From the NCBI RefSeq assembly GCF_003286915.1, contig NZ_QMFY01000001.1:1054001-1118000 (forward strand): a stretch of DNA of 64,000 nt, in the 5' to 3' direction. A model generated the notes under the pieces. That model did not search any database, was not told where the DNA came from, and saw only the letters and a list, made by a program, of their open reading frames with translations. The position numbers and the translations under genes were made by a program. Shown here one piece after another: positions 8,077 through 18,239 of the stretch (positions are counted from its first letter, which is position 1; each line of letters opens with the position of its first letter). Source of the DNA: Pseudochryseolinea flava. Its GTDB lineage: Bacteria; Bacteroidota; Bacteroidia; Cytophagales; Cyclobacteriaceae.

Positions 8077-9792
8077 GTGAATATTAAACTTCCACTTAAA
8101 TATCAGCGGGACCTCCAGATTATAGGAGTCGCGTTGTTATATTATCTCTCGGCGAGGCTTGGTTATTTTTTGGCCTTCGAAAACACGACTGCCCTACCCA
8201 CTTGGCCTCCATCCGGGATAGCATTTGCACTGATGATCCTCTTAGGACGATCGGCCTGGCCAGGCATTACAATAGGCGCACTGGTAGCTAATGTGATGGC
8301 CTATTGGAACAATCCTAATCTTGGTGCGCAAACCATCATTACTATCAGTTGCTTTATCGCCATCGGCAACACCCTTGAAGCGGTTACAGGAAATTATTTG
8401 ATGAAGGTTTGGATAAAAGATCCTTATCCTTTTCGTCACGCCAAAAATGCCTTTCGATTTTTATTCGTCACGTTATTCGTTTGCGTTATCGGTGCGGGCA
8501 TCGGCGCTGCGAGTTTGTTCTACAATCATGTAACGTCGACAGACACGCTCTTGAGAAATGTGTTCTCTTGGTGGATCGGTAATGTTGTAGGAATTTTATT
8601 GTTCACGCCGTTCATTCTTGCCATCGCACAAGGCATGAAGCAAAGGATCAAACCAAAGAAATTCCTGGAGATCGGCATATTTCTCTTCAGCGTCACCAGC
8701 ATCTACTTCTTACTGCAAGTTGATTATTTAGCGATGACGTTGGAAAGGTCACTCCCGTTTTTAGTACTTCCCTTTTTATTGTGGTTGGCATTTCGATTTG
8801 AACTTTTGGTGGCAATTTCTGGTGTGCTAACTACCGCATTAGTGTCCGTCTATTATACAACGGTGAACAATGGTCCATTTGTATTGACAACGCCAGATGA
8901 TTCTATGTTACTCTTGCAAATTTTTATCGGCGTGATTTCGATCACAACGCTTATCCTTAGCGCAACCGTCAAAGAACGTATCGACGTGCAACATGAATTG
9001 CAAAAGTTTAATGAAAATCTTGAGGCGATGGTTGAGGAGCGTACCCGCGCACTTAACGATGAGATTACTTCGAGAAGAACGGTGGAAGAAAAAATTCAAC
9101 GGACCAATCAAGAACTTAGTAAACGCAATACTGAGCTTGACAATTTTGTATACAGTGTATCGCATGACCTTCGCGCGCCAATTGCCTCGGTGCTAGGATT
9201 GATTAACCTCGCACGGAAGGATCAAGAAGCCACAATGAAAGACATGTATCTCGACATGATCAACAAAAGTGCGCTTCAACAGGATCATTTTATAAAAGAA
9301 ATTTTGGATCAGTCGAGAAACTCAAGGCTTGAAGTAAAACGGGAAGAAATATTCTTCGAGCCATTGATCGATGAAACATTTAGCCAATTAAAGTTTGCAA
9401 CATCGACGGGGAAATCTGTTGAAAAGATTATTCGTATTAAACAAGAAAAGCCTTTTTATTCCGATCGTTGGAGGTTAAAGGTGATCTTAAATAATATCAT
9501 CTCCAATGCGATTCGCTATCGCAACGGGAAAGATCCCGTCATCAAGGTTGATGTGGAAATTGCGGATCATAACGTTACGCTTTCTATTGAAGACAATGGT
9601 AAAGGTATTGAGCGCGAACACTTGCCAAATATCTATAAGATGTTCTATCGCGCTACTGACGATGGCGCAGGGTCGGGACTTGGTCTTTACATTGTGAAAG
9701 AAGCGATTGACAAGCTCAACGGAAACATCTCCATTGATTCGACGGTAGGAAAAGGAACTACAGTCAATTTACGAATTCCGGAGATCGCTTAA
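8077..9792 (+). CDS. MASE1-domain sensor histidine kinase
   Basis: A 571-residue protein. Residues about 10-300 form a MASE1 membrane sensor with around eight to nine helices (WPPSGIAFA near the start). A coiled coil (about 305-350) leads to the HisKA domain with the H-box SVSHDLRAPIAS, then an HATPase domain with N-box NNIISNAIRYRNG, DNGKGI and GSGLGLYIV. It should autophosphorylate on the H-box histidine; the signal is unknown. The start is a GTG at 8077, the only reasonable start before the first helix. No response regulator is adjacent, so it is an orphan kinase. It is divergent from the arginase-fold gene across a 195-base gap holding a small CGGTC-TTTC-GACCG hairpin. Confidence 0.93.
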   Translation: MNIKLPLKYQRDLQIIGVALLYYLSARLGYFLAFENTTALPTWPPSGIAFALMILLGRSAWPGITIGALVANVMAYWNNPNLGAQTIITISCFIAIGNTLEAVTGNYLMKVWIKDPYPFRHAKNAFRFLFVTLFVCVIGAGIGAASLFYNHVTSTDTLLRNVFSWWIGNVVGILLFTPFILAIAQGMKQRIKPKKFLEIGIFLFSVTSIYFLLQVDYLAMTLERSLPFLVLPFLLWLAFRFELLVAISGVLTTALVSVYYTTVNNGPFVLTTPDDSMLLLQIFIGVISITTLILSATVKERIDVQHELQKFNENLEAMVEERTRALNDEITSRRTVEEKIQRTNQELSKRNTELDNFVYSVSHDLRAPIASVLGLINLARKDQEATMKDMYLDMINKSALQQDHFIKEILDQSRNSRLEVKREEIFFEPLIDETFSQLKFATSTGKSVEKIIRIKQEKPFYSDRWRLKVILNNIISNAIRYRNGKDPVIKVDVEIADHNVTLSIEDNGKGIEREHLPNIYKMFYRATDDGAGSGLGLYIVKEAIDKLNGNISIDSTVGKGTTVNLRIPEIA

Positions 9793-9809
9793 TTTCAGCA
9801 AAAGACAAA

Positions 9810-11069
9810 CTATCCAACAGCGACTTCGAAGAAGCTATCGCCTTGGAAATATTTAGATGCTGTTTCCATAAGATCCTCGTCCGTTAATTGATCAATACGG
9901 TTGATCAAGGTTTGATAGAATCCTTCTGGTAAGTTGTAAAGCAATGTGCTTTTCAGTTTGTCGGCATGGGCAAAAGGTGTAGTCATCTCCGATTGCAAGC
10001 TTCCAATAAAATGATTGCGTGCCGTATCAAGCTCGTCGAGTGGTACGGGTTCCGAGTACAAACGTGCTAATTCTTTCTTAATCTCATCGAAAGTAAGCTC
10101 CAAATTTTCTTTGTTAACGTCTGCGCCAATCACTAAATACTGTTTATGTTTTAGCGTGTTGTAAGAAGCGTAGATGCCGTAAGTAAGTCCTTTTTCTTCG
10201 CGAATATTTTTCATTAAGCGCGATCCAAAATATCCACCAAGCACATGCGTTAAAAAGAGTACCGACGGGTAGTCGGGATGCGTTCGTGAAATGATTTCTT
10301 TTGCTGATCGTAAAGAGGATTGCAAGCTCCCTTCTTTCTCTTGAATTTGACGGTAAGGCTTCAGGGCGTCGTTTGCATGTACACTCGCCGTCGATGCCTT
10401 GATGGGTATGTTGCTAAAAGTTTCTTGGATGAGCTTTTGTTCACGGTCCGTTACCTGTCCAGAAGCGATGATCAAGAAATCTCCAAATTGTGCTTGAACA
10501 TGTTGATGAAGCATGTCGCGGGTGATTGCATTTACATCCCCTTCTTCAAGCTCTTTTCCGTACGGATGATTTTTTCCAAACAGATTGGCGCGAATAAGTT
10601 TCGAGGCAAGGAAACTTGTTTTTTCATTATTTACCTTCAAGTTTTGTTGATAAATAGATTTTGTTTGCGCCAGTTCTTTTTCAGGAAATGCTGCGTCTGT
10701 GAGAAGTTCGTAGAGTAATGATAATGTAGGTTGTAAATTTTTGTTTAGCGTATAGAGTACAATAGATACCATATCCATTCCTGGATTAATTTCTAAGTGC
10801 GCGCCGTATTGATCAAATATCTGGGCGATTTCAAAACTTGATTTTTTGCTGGTGCCTTTTGAGAGAAGACTCCCAGAGAAGTAGGCAGCACCAAAATGTT
10901 TTTCAGTCCATCGACCACCTTTAATTAAGATCTCGATTTTGATAACCGATTGATTCCCGCCGGAGATTGTGTAAACGTTGAGTCCATTGCGCAACGTAAT
11001 TTGCACTGGTGAAATAAGCTCAAAAAAAGTGCTCCTCGTAAATGGAGGAGCAATGGTGCGATCAAGCAT
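9810..11069 (-). CDS. Catalytically inactive M16 peptidase-like protein
   Basis: A 419-residue M16 fold: an N-terminal domain with the expected ALPINPG-like segment (EINPGMDMVSI) and a C-terminal domain with IREEKGLTYGIYASY, the R/Y region conserved in non-catalytic M16 subunits. Where active enzymes carry HxxEH this one has YFSGSLLS, so no zinc site exists. Known inactive M16 proteins pair with an active subunit, as in bacterial M16B pairs or mitochondrial processing peptidase. No signal peptide is visible, unlike the active M16 at the left edge. It follows porV by 9 bases and probably shares its transcript, so a link to secreted-protein handling is an inference. Confidence 0.88.
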   Translation of the reverse strand: MLDRTIAPPFTRSTFFELISPVQITLRNGLNVYTISGGNQSVIKIEILIKGGRWTEKHFGAAYFSGSLLSKGTSKKSSFEIAQIFDQYGAHLEINPGMDMVSIVLYTLNKNLQPTLSLLYELLTDAAFPEKELAQTKSIYQQNLKVNNEKTSFLASKLIRANLFGKNHPYGKELEEGDVNAITRDMLHQHVQAQFGDFLIIASGQVTDREQKLIQETFSNIPIKASTASVHANDALKPYRQIQEKEGSLQSSLRSAKEIISRTHPDYPSVLFLTHVLGGYFGSRLMKNIREEKGLTYGIYASYNTLKHKQYLVIGADVNKENLELTFDEIKKELARLYSEPVPLDELDTARNHFIGSLQSEMTTPFAHADKLKSTLLYNLPEGFYQTLINRIDQLTDEDLMETASKYFQGDSFFEVAVG

Positions 11070-11078
11070 GAATGTTAT

Positions 11079-12287
11079 TTATTCTGTATCAGATCCTGAT
11101 AAATCTCTGTTACTAAAATCTTCCCATTGGAAGAGGAGCGAAAAACGTAACGTTTCAGCAAGTGGGTGCTCACGTTTATTGGTTGGTACAAGGTAGGCGA
11201 CGTCTACGCCAAATGCCTTTTTGCTACGAAAACCAATTCCAAGCGTGAGGTATTTTCTGTTGCCTTTTGTTTTTGCTTCATTAAAATATCCGATACGACC
11301 AGCGAAAGTATCGTTATACCAATATTCTACGCCTACTGACGTCATAAATTCTTTTATCTCTTCCTTGAAGCCATCGGGCGCATCAGAGAATGATCCGAAT
11401 ATCCCACTCAGCAATGATCGATCTGGATCTTTTCCGTCTACGATATTGCCTTGCGCATCATAGCGTGGTTGTGTTGGGACTAGCAGTTTGTTAAAGTCTA
11501 ACGCGAATGTGAATTTATTAAATGGATCTAGTTCTTTCGTAAGGGCTGAACCAAAGCGCAAATTGGTTGGTAAAAAGTCTTTGTTCTCGCCGCCGGTGTA
11601 AGATATTTTCGCGCCGATGTTCGAAATTGCAGCGCCGAGGTTCAATGTAGAACTGGTACCAAGTTCTGTGGTGTAAAACACACCAATATCCGCAGCAACG
11701 CTGTTACCAGGCTGGGCGTCATTCCCCGCTGTAAATGCGCCTGTCAGATTTGAATGGATATAGCGAGCAGATAAGCCAACGCTAAAGTTTTCTGTGAGCA
11801 GTCGAGAATACGTTACGTCGACTGCAACTTCTCTCGGATTGAAATCTCCTTGACTTACGTTGTTATTATCGCGGAAATTGATTTCTCCCAAGTCAAAATA
11901 TTTCAGCGACATTCCAATGGCTTGTTGGCGATTGATTTTGTAAAAGCCAGACAGATAAGAGATGGACATGTCATTTACAATCTTACCCAACCAAGGTGTG
12001 TAGGAGGCGCTAAATCCGTAAAGCTTATCAATGAAAACCAGCTTGCCGGCATTCCAATAGGCTGACGATGGGTCGGCAGAAGTAGCAACACCAACATCCC
12101 CAAGCGCTGCATGACGTGCATCCGGTGATATTGCCAGAAATGGTACGGCCGTTGTGATCGCGTTGTCTTGTTGTCCAATCAGATCAGGTGACCCGCCAAC
12201 ACCTTGCGCGGAAATATTCGAGGCTACAAAAATTTGTAAGGATAAACTGACGGCTATGGCCAGTGAAAGATTAGCGCTGAGTTTCAT
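11079..12287 (-). CDS. porV: Type IX secretion outer-membrane shuttle protein PorV (LptO)
   Basis: A 402-residue FadL-like 14-strand barrel protein. A signal peptide (about residues 1-28, ending NISAQ) is followed by the family opening with TTAVPFLAISPDAR and GDVGVATSADPSSAYWNAG. PorV carries T9SS cargo from the translocon to the sortase PorU at the outer membrane. It lies 30 bases downstream of porU, the classic partner arrangement, and 9 bases upstream of an inactive M16 gene. The other T9SS core genes are not in this window. Confidence 0.95.
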   Translation of the reverse strand: MKLSANLSLAIAVSLSLQIFVASNISAQGVGGSPDLIGQQDNAITTAVPFLAISPDARHAALGDVGVATSADPSSAYWNAGKLVFIDKLYGFSASYTPWLGKIVNDMSISYLSGFYKINRQQAIGMSLKYFDLGEINFRDNNNVSQGDFNPREVAVDVTYSRLLTENFSVGLSARYIHSNLTGAFTAGNDAQPGNSVAADIGVFYTTELGTSSTLNLGAAISNIGAKISYTGGENKDFLPTNLRFGSALTKELDPFNKFTFALDFNKLLVPTQPRYDAQGNIVDGKDPDRSLLSGIFGSFSDAPDGFKEEIKEFMTSVGVEYWYNDTFAGRIGYFNEAKTKGNRKYLTLGIGFRSKKAFGVDVAYLVPTNKREHPLAETLRFSLLFQWEDFSNRDLSGSDTE

Positions 12288-12317
12288 CAGGTTAGTTTCT
12301 AAGGTCGGTAAAGATAG

Positions 12318-15300
12318 TTAATTCAAAACAATAAGTTTTGTAAACACTTCTGTTTTAGAGTCGTTCGTTAATGAACGAACTGCCAGTCGTGCTAAGTATA
12401 AACCTCCAGGAAGTTTTTTGCCGAACACCTGGAAGGCATCCAAATCAACTAGTTTCACTTCGTAACCACTCTCCTCAACGGAAAAACTGTATGACTTAAG
12501 CTGCTGACCAGCTAGATCGTAAATAATGAGTTCCCCTGCAAGATTATCGCCGGATCTATTATGCTGGAAGAATAAAGTCGTCTCATTTTCAAACGGATTA
12601 GGGTAGTTCCCAAATTTCTCCACAACAAGTGATTCACCATCACTAACAATAAAATTTATACTGGCTTGGTTGGGATTGTTATAACTGTCCCAAGCCTTAA
12701 CGGTAATGGTGTGTTTGCCCGCCGACAAGTTTCGAAGCGGGTAATTGACCCACCCGATTTTATAGGTATCGATGTCTGCACTATAATATTCGTTTATCAA
12801 AAATGTCTGACTACCATCCAACGTCGCAATCATGTTGTTGCCAATGCCATAGTTTGATATATTCATGCCAGACGCATCTTGTAATTTTACAACAAGTGTT
12901 GTGTTCGGAGAGGCAATGCCACCGGGTAAAAATGTTGTGTCGCCGACGAACAGCTCAATCATAGGGGCGCCGTTGTCTTGACCTGAATTCGCCTGTGTGC
13001 CGCCGATCTTGAAACCTTTTGATGCGCCAATGGCCTCTGTTTTCAAAGTCGGATCATAGGCGTATAGACTTAATTTCCCATCGCCGTATTCGTATGCAAT
13101 ATTTTTTGGCAGCATGATTTCAAACGCGAACTGTCCGTTGGTAACCTTTGCCTTTCCTCGATACAGCGCATTGTACCACTGTTTAAAACTGAATGCCGGA
13201 TTATTTTTTCCGATGGTTACAAAATCTGTTTGCTTATCGAAGAGTATGCTCTCTAATGTGCCGTTGAAATTTTTAATGGTATCGCTACTCACGACGTCAC
13301 GAATAACACCCTTGACAACCGCAGTAGATAACGCTTTCAATGTATCACTCCCATCCTTTGTTTCAAGTGACGTGACATCGACCACCACATTGGGCGATGC
13401 CAGTCGCATAGAAGGGTCGCCCATGAGCGAGAAATTTCGATTACCAATACCTGTCTCGCTGTTATTCTTTGTGTCGCGGAAGATCTCACCCATGGTGCGG
13501 AACCGTCCATTCTCGCGCAGGAAGAATGCCTCATAGAAAGCTTGATTGAGATAATAGTTGTTTACCGAAAATACAGGTCGTGTTGTGGTTACGAGGCCTA
13601 TACTACCCCCATTTTCCTTTACGACACTTAGTTCTGCCGTTGAAATTTCATCGGGATTATCTTGGCGGCCAAACTCGCACGTGGCGGTAACAAGAAACGG
13701 ATAGCGTTTGTTTTCCAAGGTAGAAACCTCCTCGTCACTAAAAACATCTTCATCAGCCCATACATGTTCGGAGCCGTGCCCCGTATAATTTATGATGAGT
13801 GCACCACGATAAAAATCTTCGACGATTTTTTCATTTACGATAGGAATCGATTCACCATTTGGTCGCACTGTTTTTTGATAGGCGCCAAGAAATATTTTGC
13901 GCGTGTCGAATTCCGGTGCGTTATTGTCGATAACGTTGGCCAACGTGTTTGCCTGAAGCTGATGCTCGCGCGTAAATTTGTCTGTGTTGTTTCCGTCATC
14001 AGCAACGAATACGATATCGTTGCGCCAGCCACCAAATTTTTTCTGCGAATTATCATATTCAATCAACTTGTCAACGATGTGACGCGCTTCATCTATAGAT
14101 TTAACCGGAAGTCTGCCGACGCCCACCTCAAGGTCGTGCGCTACCGGTGGCGACTCCGTCCAGGCTCCTTCATCGTCATCTAAAAATCCAAAGTAATCAT
14201 CCGATGAATATGTTTCTAAAGGATCTAACGAATTCTCCGATTCGTAAGTGGGAACGAAATTGGTGAACGTCCTGAGGTGTCCCACATAATCGTATGATCC
14301 TCGTCCGAATAATAAAACGGATTTTAGCTTTTCTGGCGATCGATCGTAAAGGTGTTTTATAAAATCACGGAGCGCTGTAACATCCTGTCTGCCGGAAGAG
14401 AATTCGTTGAAGATTTTTTCTGTCGTCGTCACCAACGTACTCAGGCCGTCATGTTGTTGGCGATGCTGTGCTAGTCGCGTTGCCTCTGACAAAAAATCTG
14501 CATGCGTGATGATAAGCAATTCCGGCGTGGAAGAACCATGCAAATCTTGGTTGACAACCTCATTCAAAAGCGCGGGTGATGGAAAGTTTTTGTTAAAAAT
14601 GACGAATGATTGTAGCGATGCGGTAGGAGCTGAGAAACGGCCTTCTTCGTTGGCGATACTAAGCGGAACGCGCTTGGGGTTATATTGATCTGTGACGTTC
14701 CATACCATTTCAGTGGCTTCCACATTTGAGATGGTAAAAGTCGATGTTGCCGATGTGGAATGTCCTGAGTTGAAATGTAGTTGATCTTCGTATTTCGAAA
14801 GTTGTCGAGAGAAGCTTAATAGAAAAAAGTCGATGAAACCCGAACCGATCCCTGGTTTGTTATATTGAAATCTAAGTTCATGCTGGTCTGACGATCCGAG
14901 GTTGAATGCTGACGCTATTTTTGATACTGTGTCGCGATGCTGAATTCCCTTCGAACCATAAGTGGATTCTGTAAACCCTTCCACGACCTGCGTATGCAGT
15001 GGTGATCCATTCAGGCTACTCTTAAAAGTCGCATCAGCTCCAAACGCTTGGCCCACCACGGAAGAAACAAACTTGAAAGGTGCGTCGGAAATAATGCCTT
15101 TGATGTTAAATTTAAAATCAACGTTGCCGCCATCGTTGATGCGCTCTCCCAGCCATTGCCTTCCCGAGTTTAGAATAGAGAAGTTATCGTTTTCGTAATA
15201 GTAGTAATCTGGAAACCTTTCAACAACGGGATGGGTACCAGCCAGGGCGTCGGTTGTTTCAATGCGCTTGCCAAAATCATTTCCAACGGTTACAAAGTAA

Positions 15301-15707
15301 TAGTTCGCGTCGCTGTAAAGATTTTTTTCATATCGGAAGATTTCTTTTGTGACTTCGTATTCAACCAGATTCGGGCCCTCCGCATAGAAGAGAACGAAGT
15401 CATTGTTGTCAATTTTTCCATCGCCGCCGTCATCAACATGAACGGCAAGTTCTTGTAAGTCATTCGGTCGCGGCGCGAGATTAGGTTGAGGCAACATACC
15501 GCCACTATTCCCGAATAATCTAACTTTTTTTGAGTCAAGTGATCCTGCACTGAAACCCATTTTCTTGAGTTGACTACCTGTAATTTTGTAAACGCCTGCT
15601 TTGGAGACAGCAACTTTGTACCATCTGCCGGTTTGTAGAACGGATGATTGTGCACCAAGCTCGTGGCAAATGAAAATGAATGTAAATATTATAAATAACC
15701 GGTGCAC
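12318..15707 (-). CDS. porU: Type IX secretion sortase PorU (C25 gingipain-like)
   Basis: A 1129-residue protein with a signal peptide (1-19, ending LGAQ). The C25 catalytic dyad is clear: H644 in NYTGHGSEH and C677 in TATCEFG. The C-terminal 90 residues form a T9SS-type domain, starting FGNYPNPFENET and ending FTKLIVLN, which in PorU is retained as a structural part rather than removed. PorU cleaves the C-terminal signal of T9SS cargo and attaches it to anionic LPS on the cell surface. The gene is directly followed by porV, and 13 bases separate it from the upstream pssA stop side (15721), so pssA-porU-porV-M16 may be one long transcript. Confidence 0.96.
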   Translation of the reverse strand: MHRLFIIFTFIFICHELGAQSSVLQTGRWYKVAVSKAGVYKITGSQLKKMGFSAGSLDSKKVRLFGNSGGMLPQPNLAPRPNDLQELAVHVDDGGDGKIDNNDFVLFYAEGPNLVEYEVTKEIFRYEKNLYSDANYYFVTVGNDFGKRIETTDALAGTHPVVERFPDYYYYENDNFSILNSGRQWLGERINDGGNVDFKFNIKGIISDAPFKFVSSVVGQAFGADATFKSSLNGSPLHTQVVEGFTESTYGSKGIQHRDTVSKIASAFNLGSSDQHELRFQYNKPGIGSGFIDFFLLSFSRQLSKYEDQLHFNSGHSTSATSTFTISNVEATEMVWNVTDQYNPKRVPLSIANEEGRFSAPTASLQSFVIFNKNFPSPALLNEVVNQDLHGSSTPELLIITHADFLSEATRLAQHRQQHDGLSTLVTTTEKIFNEFSSGRQDVTALRDFIKHLYDRSPEKLKSVLLFGRGSYDYVGHLRTFTNFVPTYESENSLDPLETYSSDDYFGFLDDDEGAWTESPPVAHDLEVGVGRLPVKSIDEARHIVDKLIEYDNSQKKFGGWRNDIVFVADDGNNTDKFTREHQLQANTLANVIDNNAPEFDTRKIFLGAYQKTVRPNGESIPIVNEKIVEDFYRGALIINYTGHGSEHVWADEDVFSDEEVSTLENKRYPFLVTATCEFGRQDNPDEISTAELSVVKENGGSIGLVTTTRPVFSVNNYYLNQAFYEAFFLRENGRFRTMGEIFRDTKNNSETGIGNRNFSLMGDPSMRLASPNVVVDVTSLETKDGSDTLKALSTAVVKGVIRDVVSSDTIKNFNGTLESILFDKQTDFVTIGKNNPAFSFKQWYNALYRGKAKVTNGQFAFEIMLPKNIAYEYGDGKLSLYAYDPTLKTEAIGASKGFKIGGTQANSGQDNGAPMIELFVGDTTFLPGGIASPNTTLVVKLQDASGMNISNYGIGNNMIATLDGSQTFLINEYYSADIDTYKIGWVNYPLRNLSAGKHTITVKAWDSYNNPNQASINFIVSDGESLVVEKFGNYPNPFENETTLFFQHNRSGDNLAGELIIYDLAGQQLKSYSFSVEESGYEVKLVDLDAFQVFGKKLPGGLYLARLAVRSLTNDSKTEVFTKLIVLN

Positions 15708-15720
15708 GAATCTTCGGGAT

Positions 15721-16413
15721 TTAAGCGAATGCCTTTCCTAACAACGAAAGCGCGATGTATAATAGTATGATCAGTGGCAACGCGCTCCACTGCAGCAATA
15801 CTAGGAGTAATACAGCCAGGATCAAGAAGGTAAACCGTAGCTTGTTATCCGTCCACGAAAAGTTTTTGAATTTAAGCGCGAAAATTTCAACTCTCGAAAC
15901 CATTAACAATGAAAATACAATGGTAATGGTTACCAAGATCCAATCTTGAAATAGCCAGCTCGTGACTGTCGCTGGCAACAACGGCAGAGAAGAGATGAAA
16001 ATACTATTGGCTGGTGTGTTTAGTCCTTTGAAATTATCGGATTGCGTTTCGTCGATGTTAAATATAGCCAATCGTACTGCGGAAAACGCCGCGATCATGA
16101 AAGCGATGTAAGGTAGGTACTCGTTCGTGGTGCTGCTACCGATGAGTTTGTACATGACAAGCGCAGGGAGCACGCCAAAGCTCACCACATCGGCGAGCGA
16201 ATCTAGTTCTTTTCCAATAGGGGAAGTAACTTTTAGAAGCCTCGCAACAAAACCGTCAAAAAAATCAAATACACCGGCTGTCCAGATGAAGTAAGCTGCT
16301 GGTACATTTCTACCCTCCAACAAAAAAACAATTCCAAAACAACCGCAGAGTAGATTACAGCAAGTTAGAAAGTTAGGTATTTGACGAATCATAAGTTTAA
16401 AAAGTCTTAACAA
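15721..16413 (-). CDS. pssA: CDP-diacylglycerol-serine O-phosphatidyltransferase
   Basis: A 230-residue integral membrane enzyme with about six helices. The CDP-alcohol phosphotransferase motif DG-x2-AR-x8-G-x3-D-x3-D is complete, from DFFDGFVAR to GKELDSLAD (about residues 50-76). It makes phosphatidylserine from CDP-diacylglycerol and serine. The next step, decarboxylation to phosphatidylethanolamine, is encoded by psd at 59754-60413 in the same window but not adjacent. The gene lies upstream of porU in the same direction with a 13-base gap. Confidence 0.94.
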   Translation of the reverse strand: MLRLFKLMIRQIPNFLTCCNLLCGCFGIVFLLEGRNVPAAYFIWTAGVFDFFDGFVARLLKVTSPIGKELDSLADVVSFGVLPALVMYKLIGSSTTNEYLPYIAFMIAAFSAVRLAIFNIDETQSDNFKGLNTPANSIFISSLPLLPATVTSWLFQDWILVTITIVFSLLMVSRVEIFALKFKNFSWTDNKLRFTFLILAVLLLVLLQWSALPLIILLYIALSLLGKAFA

Positions 16414-16425
16414 TCAAAATGATAA

Positions 16426-17073
16426 TTAGTGTTTGATAGCACAAAATGGATTGGTTTGTTTTTCAAACTCAATCGTTGTTTCAGGACCATGACCAGGATA
16501 CACCGTAACATCATCCGGCAAGGTGAAAAGTTTTGTATGAATGCTTTCAATCAAAGTCGAAAAATCTCCGCCAGGTAAATCTGTTCTACCGATGCTATTA
16601 TAGAAAAGAACATCTCCACCGATCACTATTTTTTGTCCTTCATGGTAGAAAACGACATGACCCGGAGCGTGTCCTGGCGTAAAAAGGATTTTAAGTTTTT
16701 GATTCCCAAAATGAACGTAGTCATCTTCCTGCAAGTAAGCGTCAGCGGTGGCTTCATCATATTGGAAAAAACCGTAGTGTGGCGCGTAAACTTTTACCGC
16801 TTTCAATACTGGCTCATCCTTTTCATGAATGAATAATTTCACCTTATACTTTTCTTTCACGAATGCATTTCCCAACACATGGTCCACGTGGCAGTGTGTA
16901 TTCAGAAGCATTTTTACCGTAAGCTGGTGATGTTCGATGAACGAGGTGAGCTCGTATTTTTCTTCTGCATCATAACATCCAGGATCGATGATAACACACT
17001 CGCGCGTTTCGTCGAATAGGATGTATGTATTTTCCTGAAGCGGGTTAAAAGCAAAGACTTGTAATTGTAACAT
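16426..17073 (-). CDS. MBL-fold metallo-hydrolase (glyoxalase II-like)
   Basis: A 215-residue soluble protein of the metallo-beta-lactamase fold. The metal motif reads NTHCHVDHVLGN (H-x-H-x-D-H), with the later ligands in TPGHAPGHV, GGDVLF and YPGHGPET. It resembles the hydroxyacylglutathione hydrolase-like group common in Bacteroidota; the usual thiol-ester substrate is likely but unproven, since the C-terminal substrate-binding domain of true GloB is missing. It lies 12 bases upstream of pssA in the same direction. Confidence 0.9.
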   Translation of the reverse strand: MLQLQVFAFNPLQENTYILFDETRECVIIDPGCYDAEEKYELTSFIEHHQLTVKMLLNTHCHVDHVLGNAFVKEKYKVKLFIHEKDEPVLKAVKVYAPHYGFFQYDEATADAYLQEDDYVHFGNQKLKILFTPGHAPGHVVFYHEGQKIVIGGDVLFYNSIGRTDLPGGDFSTLIESIHTKLFTLPDDVTVYPGHGPETTIEFEKQTNPFCAIKH

Positions 17074-17171
17074 ATCGTGAAAACAGCTTCAAAAATAGCT
17101 GCCTTTTTCGGGAGACCCATTAATTTTATTTCAAATTTGCAATTCTTTCTTGATCTGAAATCAACATCGTA

Positions 17172-18236
17172 TTGGAATCATTCGACTACATTATTGTTGG
17201 GCAAGGAATTGCTGGTTCGTGTTTGGCAATTCGGCTATTAGACATTGGTAAACGGATCCTCGTAATTGATCAACCCGAACGAAATTCTTCTTCGCGCATT
17301 GCGGCAGGCATGTTTAACCCCGTCACGGGGCAGAAAATGGTTCGTACTTGGCTCGCCGATGAACTATTTCCAACGCTTCATTCTTTTTATCGCGGCGTCG
17401 AACAGTCGACCCAATCACGCTGTTTATACGACGTGCCGCTGTATCGACCTTTTATTTCAGTAGAAGAACAGAACGAATGGATGGGAAGGAGCGTAGATCC
17501 GATATATACTAATTTCATCGATCAAGTTTTCACCTCACCTAATTTTGCTCATGTAAAAAATCCATACGGTGGATTGCTTCTCAAGCAGTGCGGCTACTTG
17601 GATACCAGAGCATTTATTTCGGCCGTGTCGGGCAGAATTAGACGTGAGGGTGTGCTGCGGCATGAGCATTTCGACGACGCGCGGTTGTCACCGATTGGCG
17701 ATGGCGTACAGTATGGTGAGGTTAACGCGAAAAGAATTATTTTTTGTCAGGGCGTTCATGAAAACAGATGGTTCGACTGGCTACCGGTACGGCCATTAAA
17801 GGGAGAGACTATTTCTATTCAATCGCCGTTTCGAGAACAAGTTATTTTAAATCGCGGCGTTTATATTTTGCCAAGCGACAGTGCAGGAAGACAGCGCATT
17901 GGATCGACTTATAACGTACAAGACAAAGAAGCGGCAATCACATTGACGGCGCGGATGGAGTTGGAAGAAAAGGCGAGTGGCTTGGTTGATTTTTCGATTC
18001 AGACGGTTGACCATCAGTGGGGTTGGCGCCCAACAAGTCCCGATCGTCGGCCCATGCTTGGGGCGCATCCGGAGCAGCAGTCGCTGATTGTCTTTAATGG
18101 ACTTGGAACGAAAGGGATTAGCCTCGCGCCATACTTTTCTTTGGTTTTGACCCGCTGGATGGAAAATCATAAACCATTAAATAAAGAAGTAGATATTGAA
18201 CGTTTTAAATCATTATATTGGAAGTCCCCTAAATAG
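17172..18236 (+). CDS. FAD-dependent oxidoreductase (DAO family)
   Basis: A 354-residue protein starting at a TTG (17172), the last possible start before the Rossmann strand. The dinucleotide-binding motif VGQGIAGS is at residues 9-16 and the C-terminal FAD contact appears as GLGTKGISLAPYFS (about 307-320). RPMLGAHP precedes it. The family includes glycine/sarcosine oxidases and MnmC-type domains; the substrate is not clear. It is followed after 3 bases by the large propeller/barrel gene, so the two are almost certainly co-transcribed. Confidence 0.88.
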   Translation: MESFDYIIVGQGIAGSCLAIRLLDIGKRILVIDQPERNSSSRIAAGMFNPVTGQKMVRTWLADELFPTLHSFYRGVEQSTQSRCLYDVPLYRPFISVEEQNEWMGRSVDPIYTNFIDQVFTSPNFAHVKNPYGGLLLKQCGYLDTRAFISAVSGRIRREGVLRHEHFDDARLSPIGDGVQYGEVNAKRIIFCQGVHENRWFDWLPVRPLKGETISIQSPFREQVILNRGVYILPSDSAGRQRIGSTYNVQDKEAAITLTARMELEEKASGLVDFSIQTVDHQWGWRPTSPDRRPMLGAHPEQQSLIVFNGLGTKGISLAPYFSLVLTRWMENHKPLNKEVDIERFKSLYWKSPK

Positions 18237-18239
18237 CGT

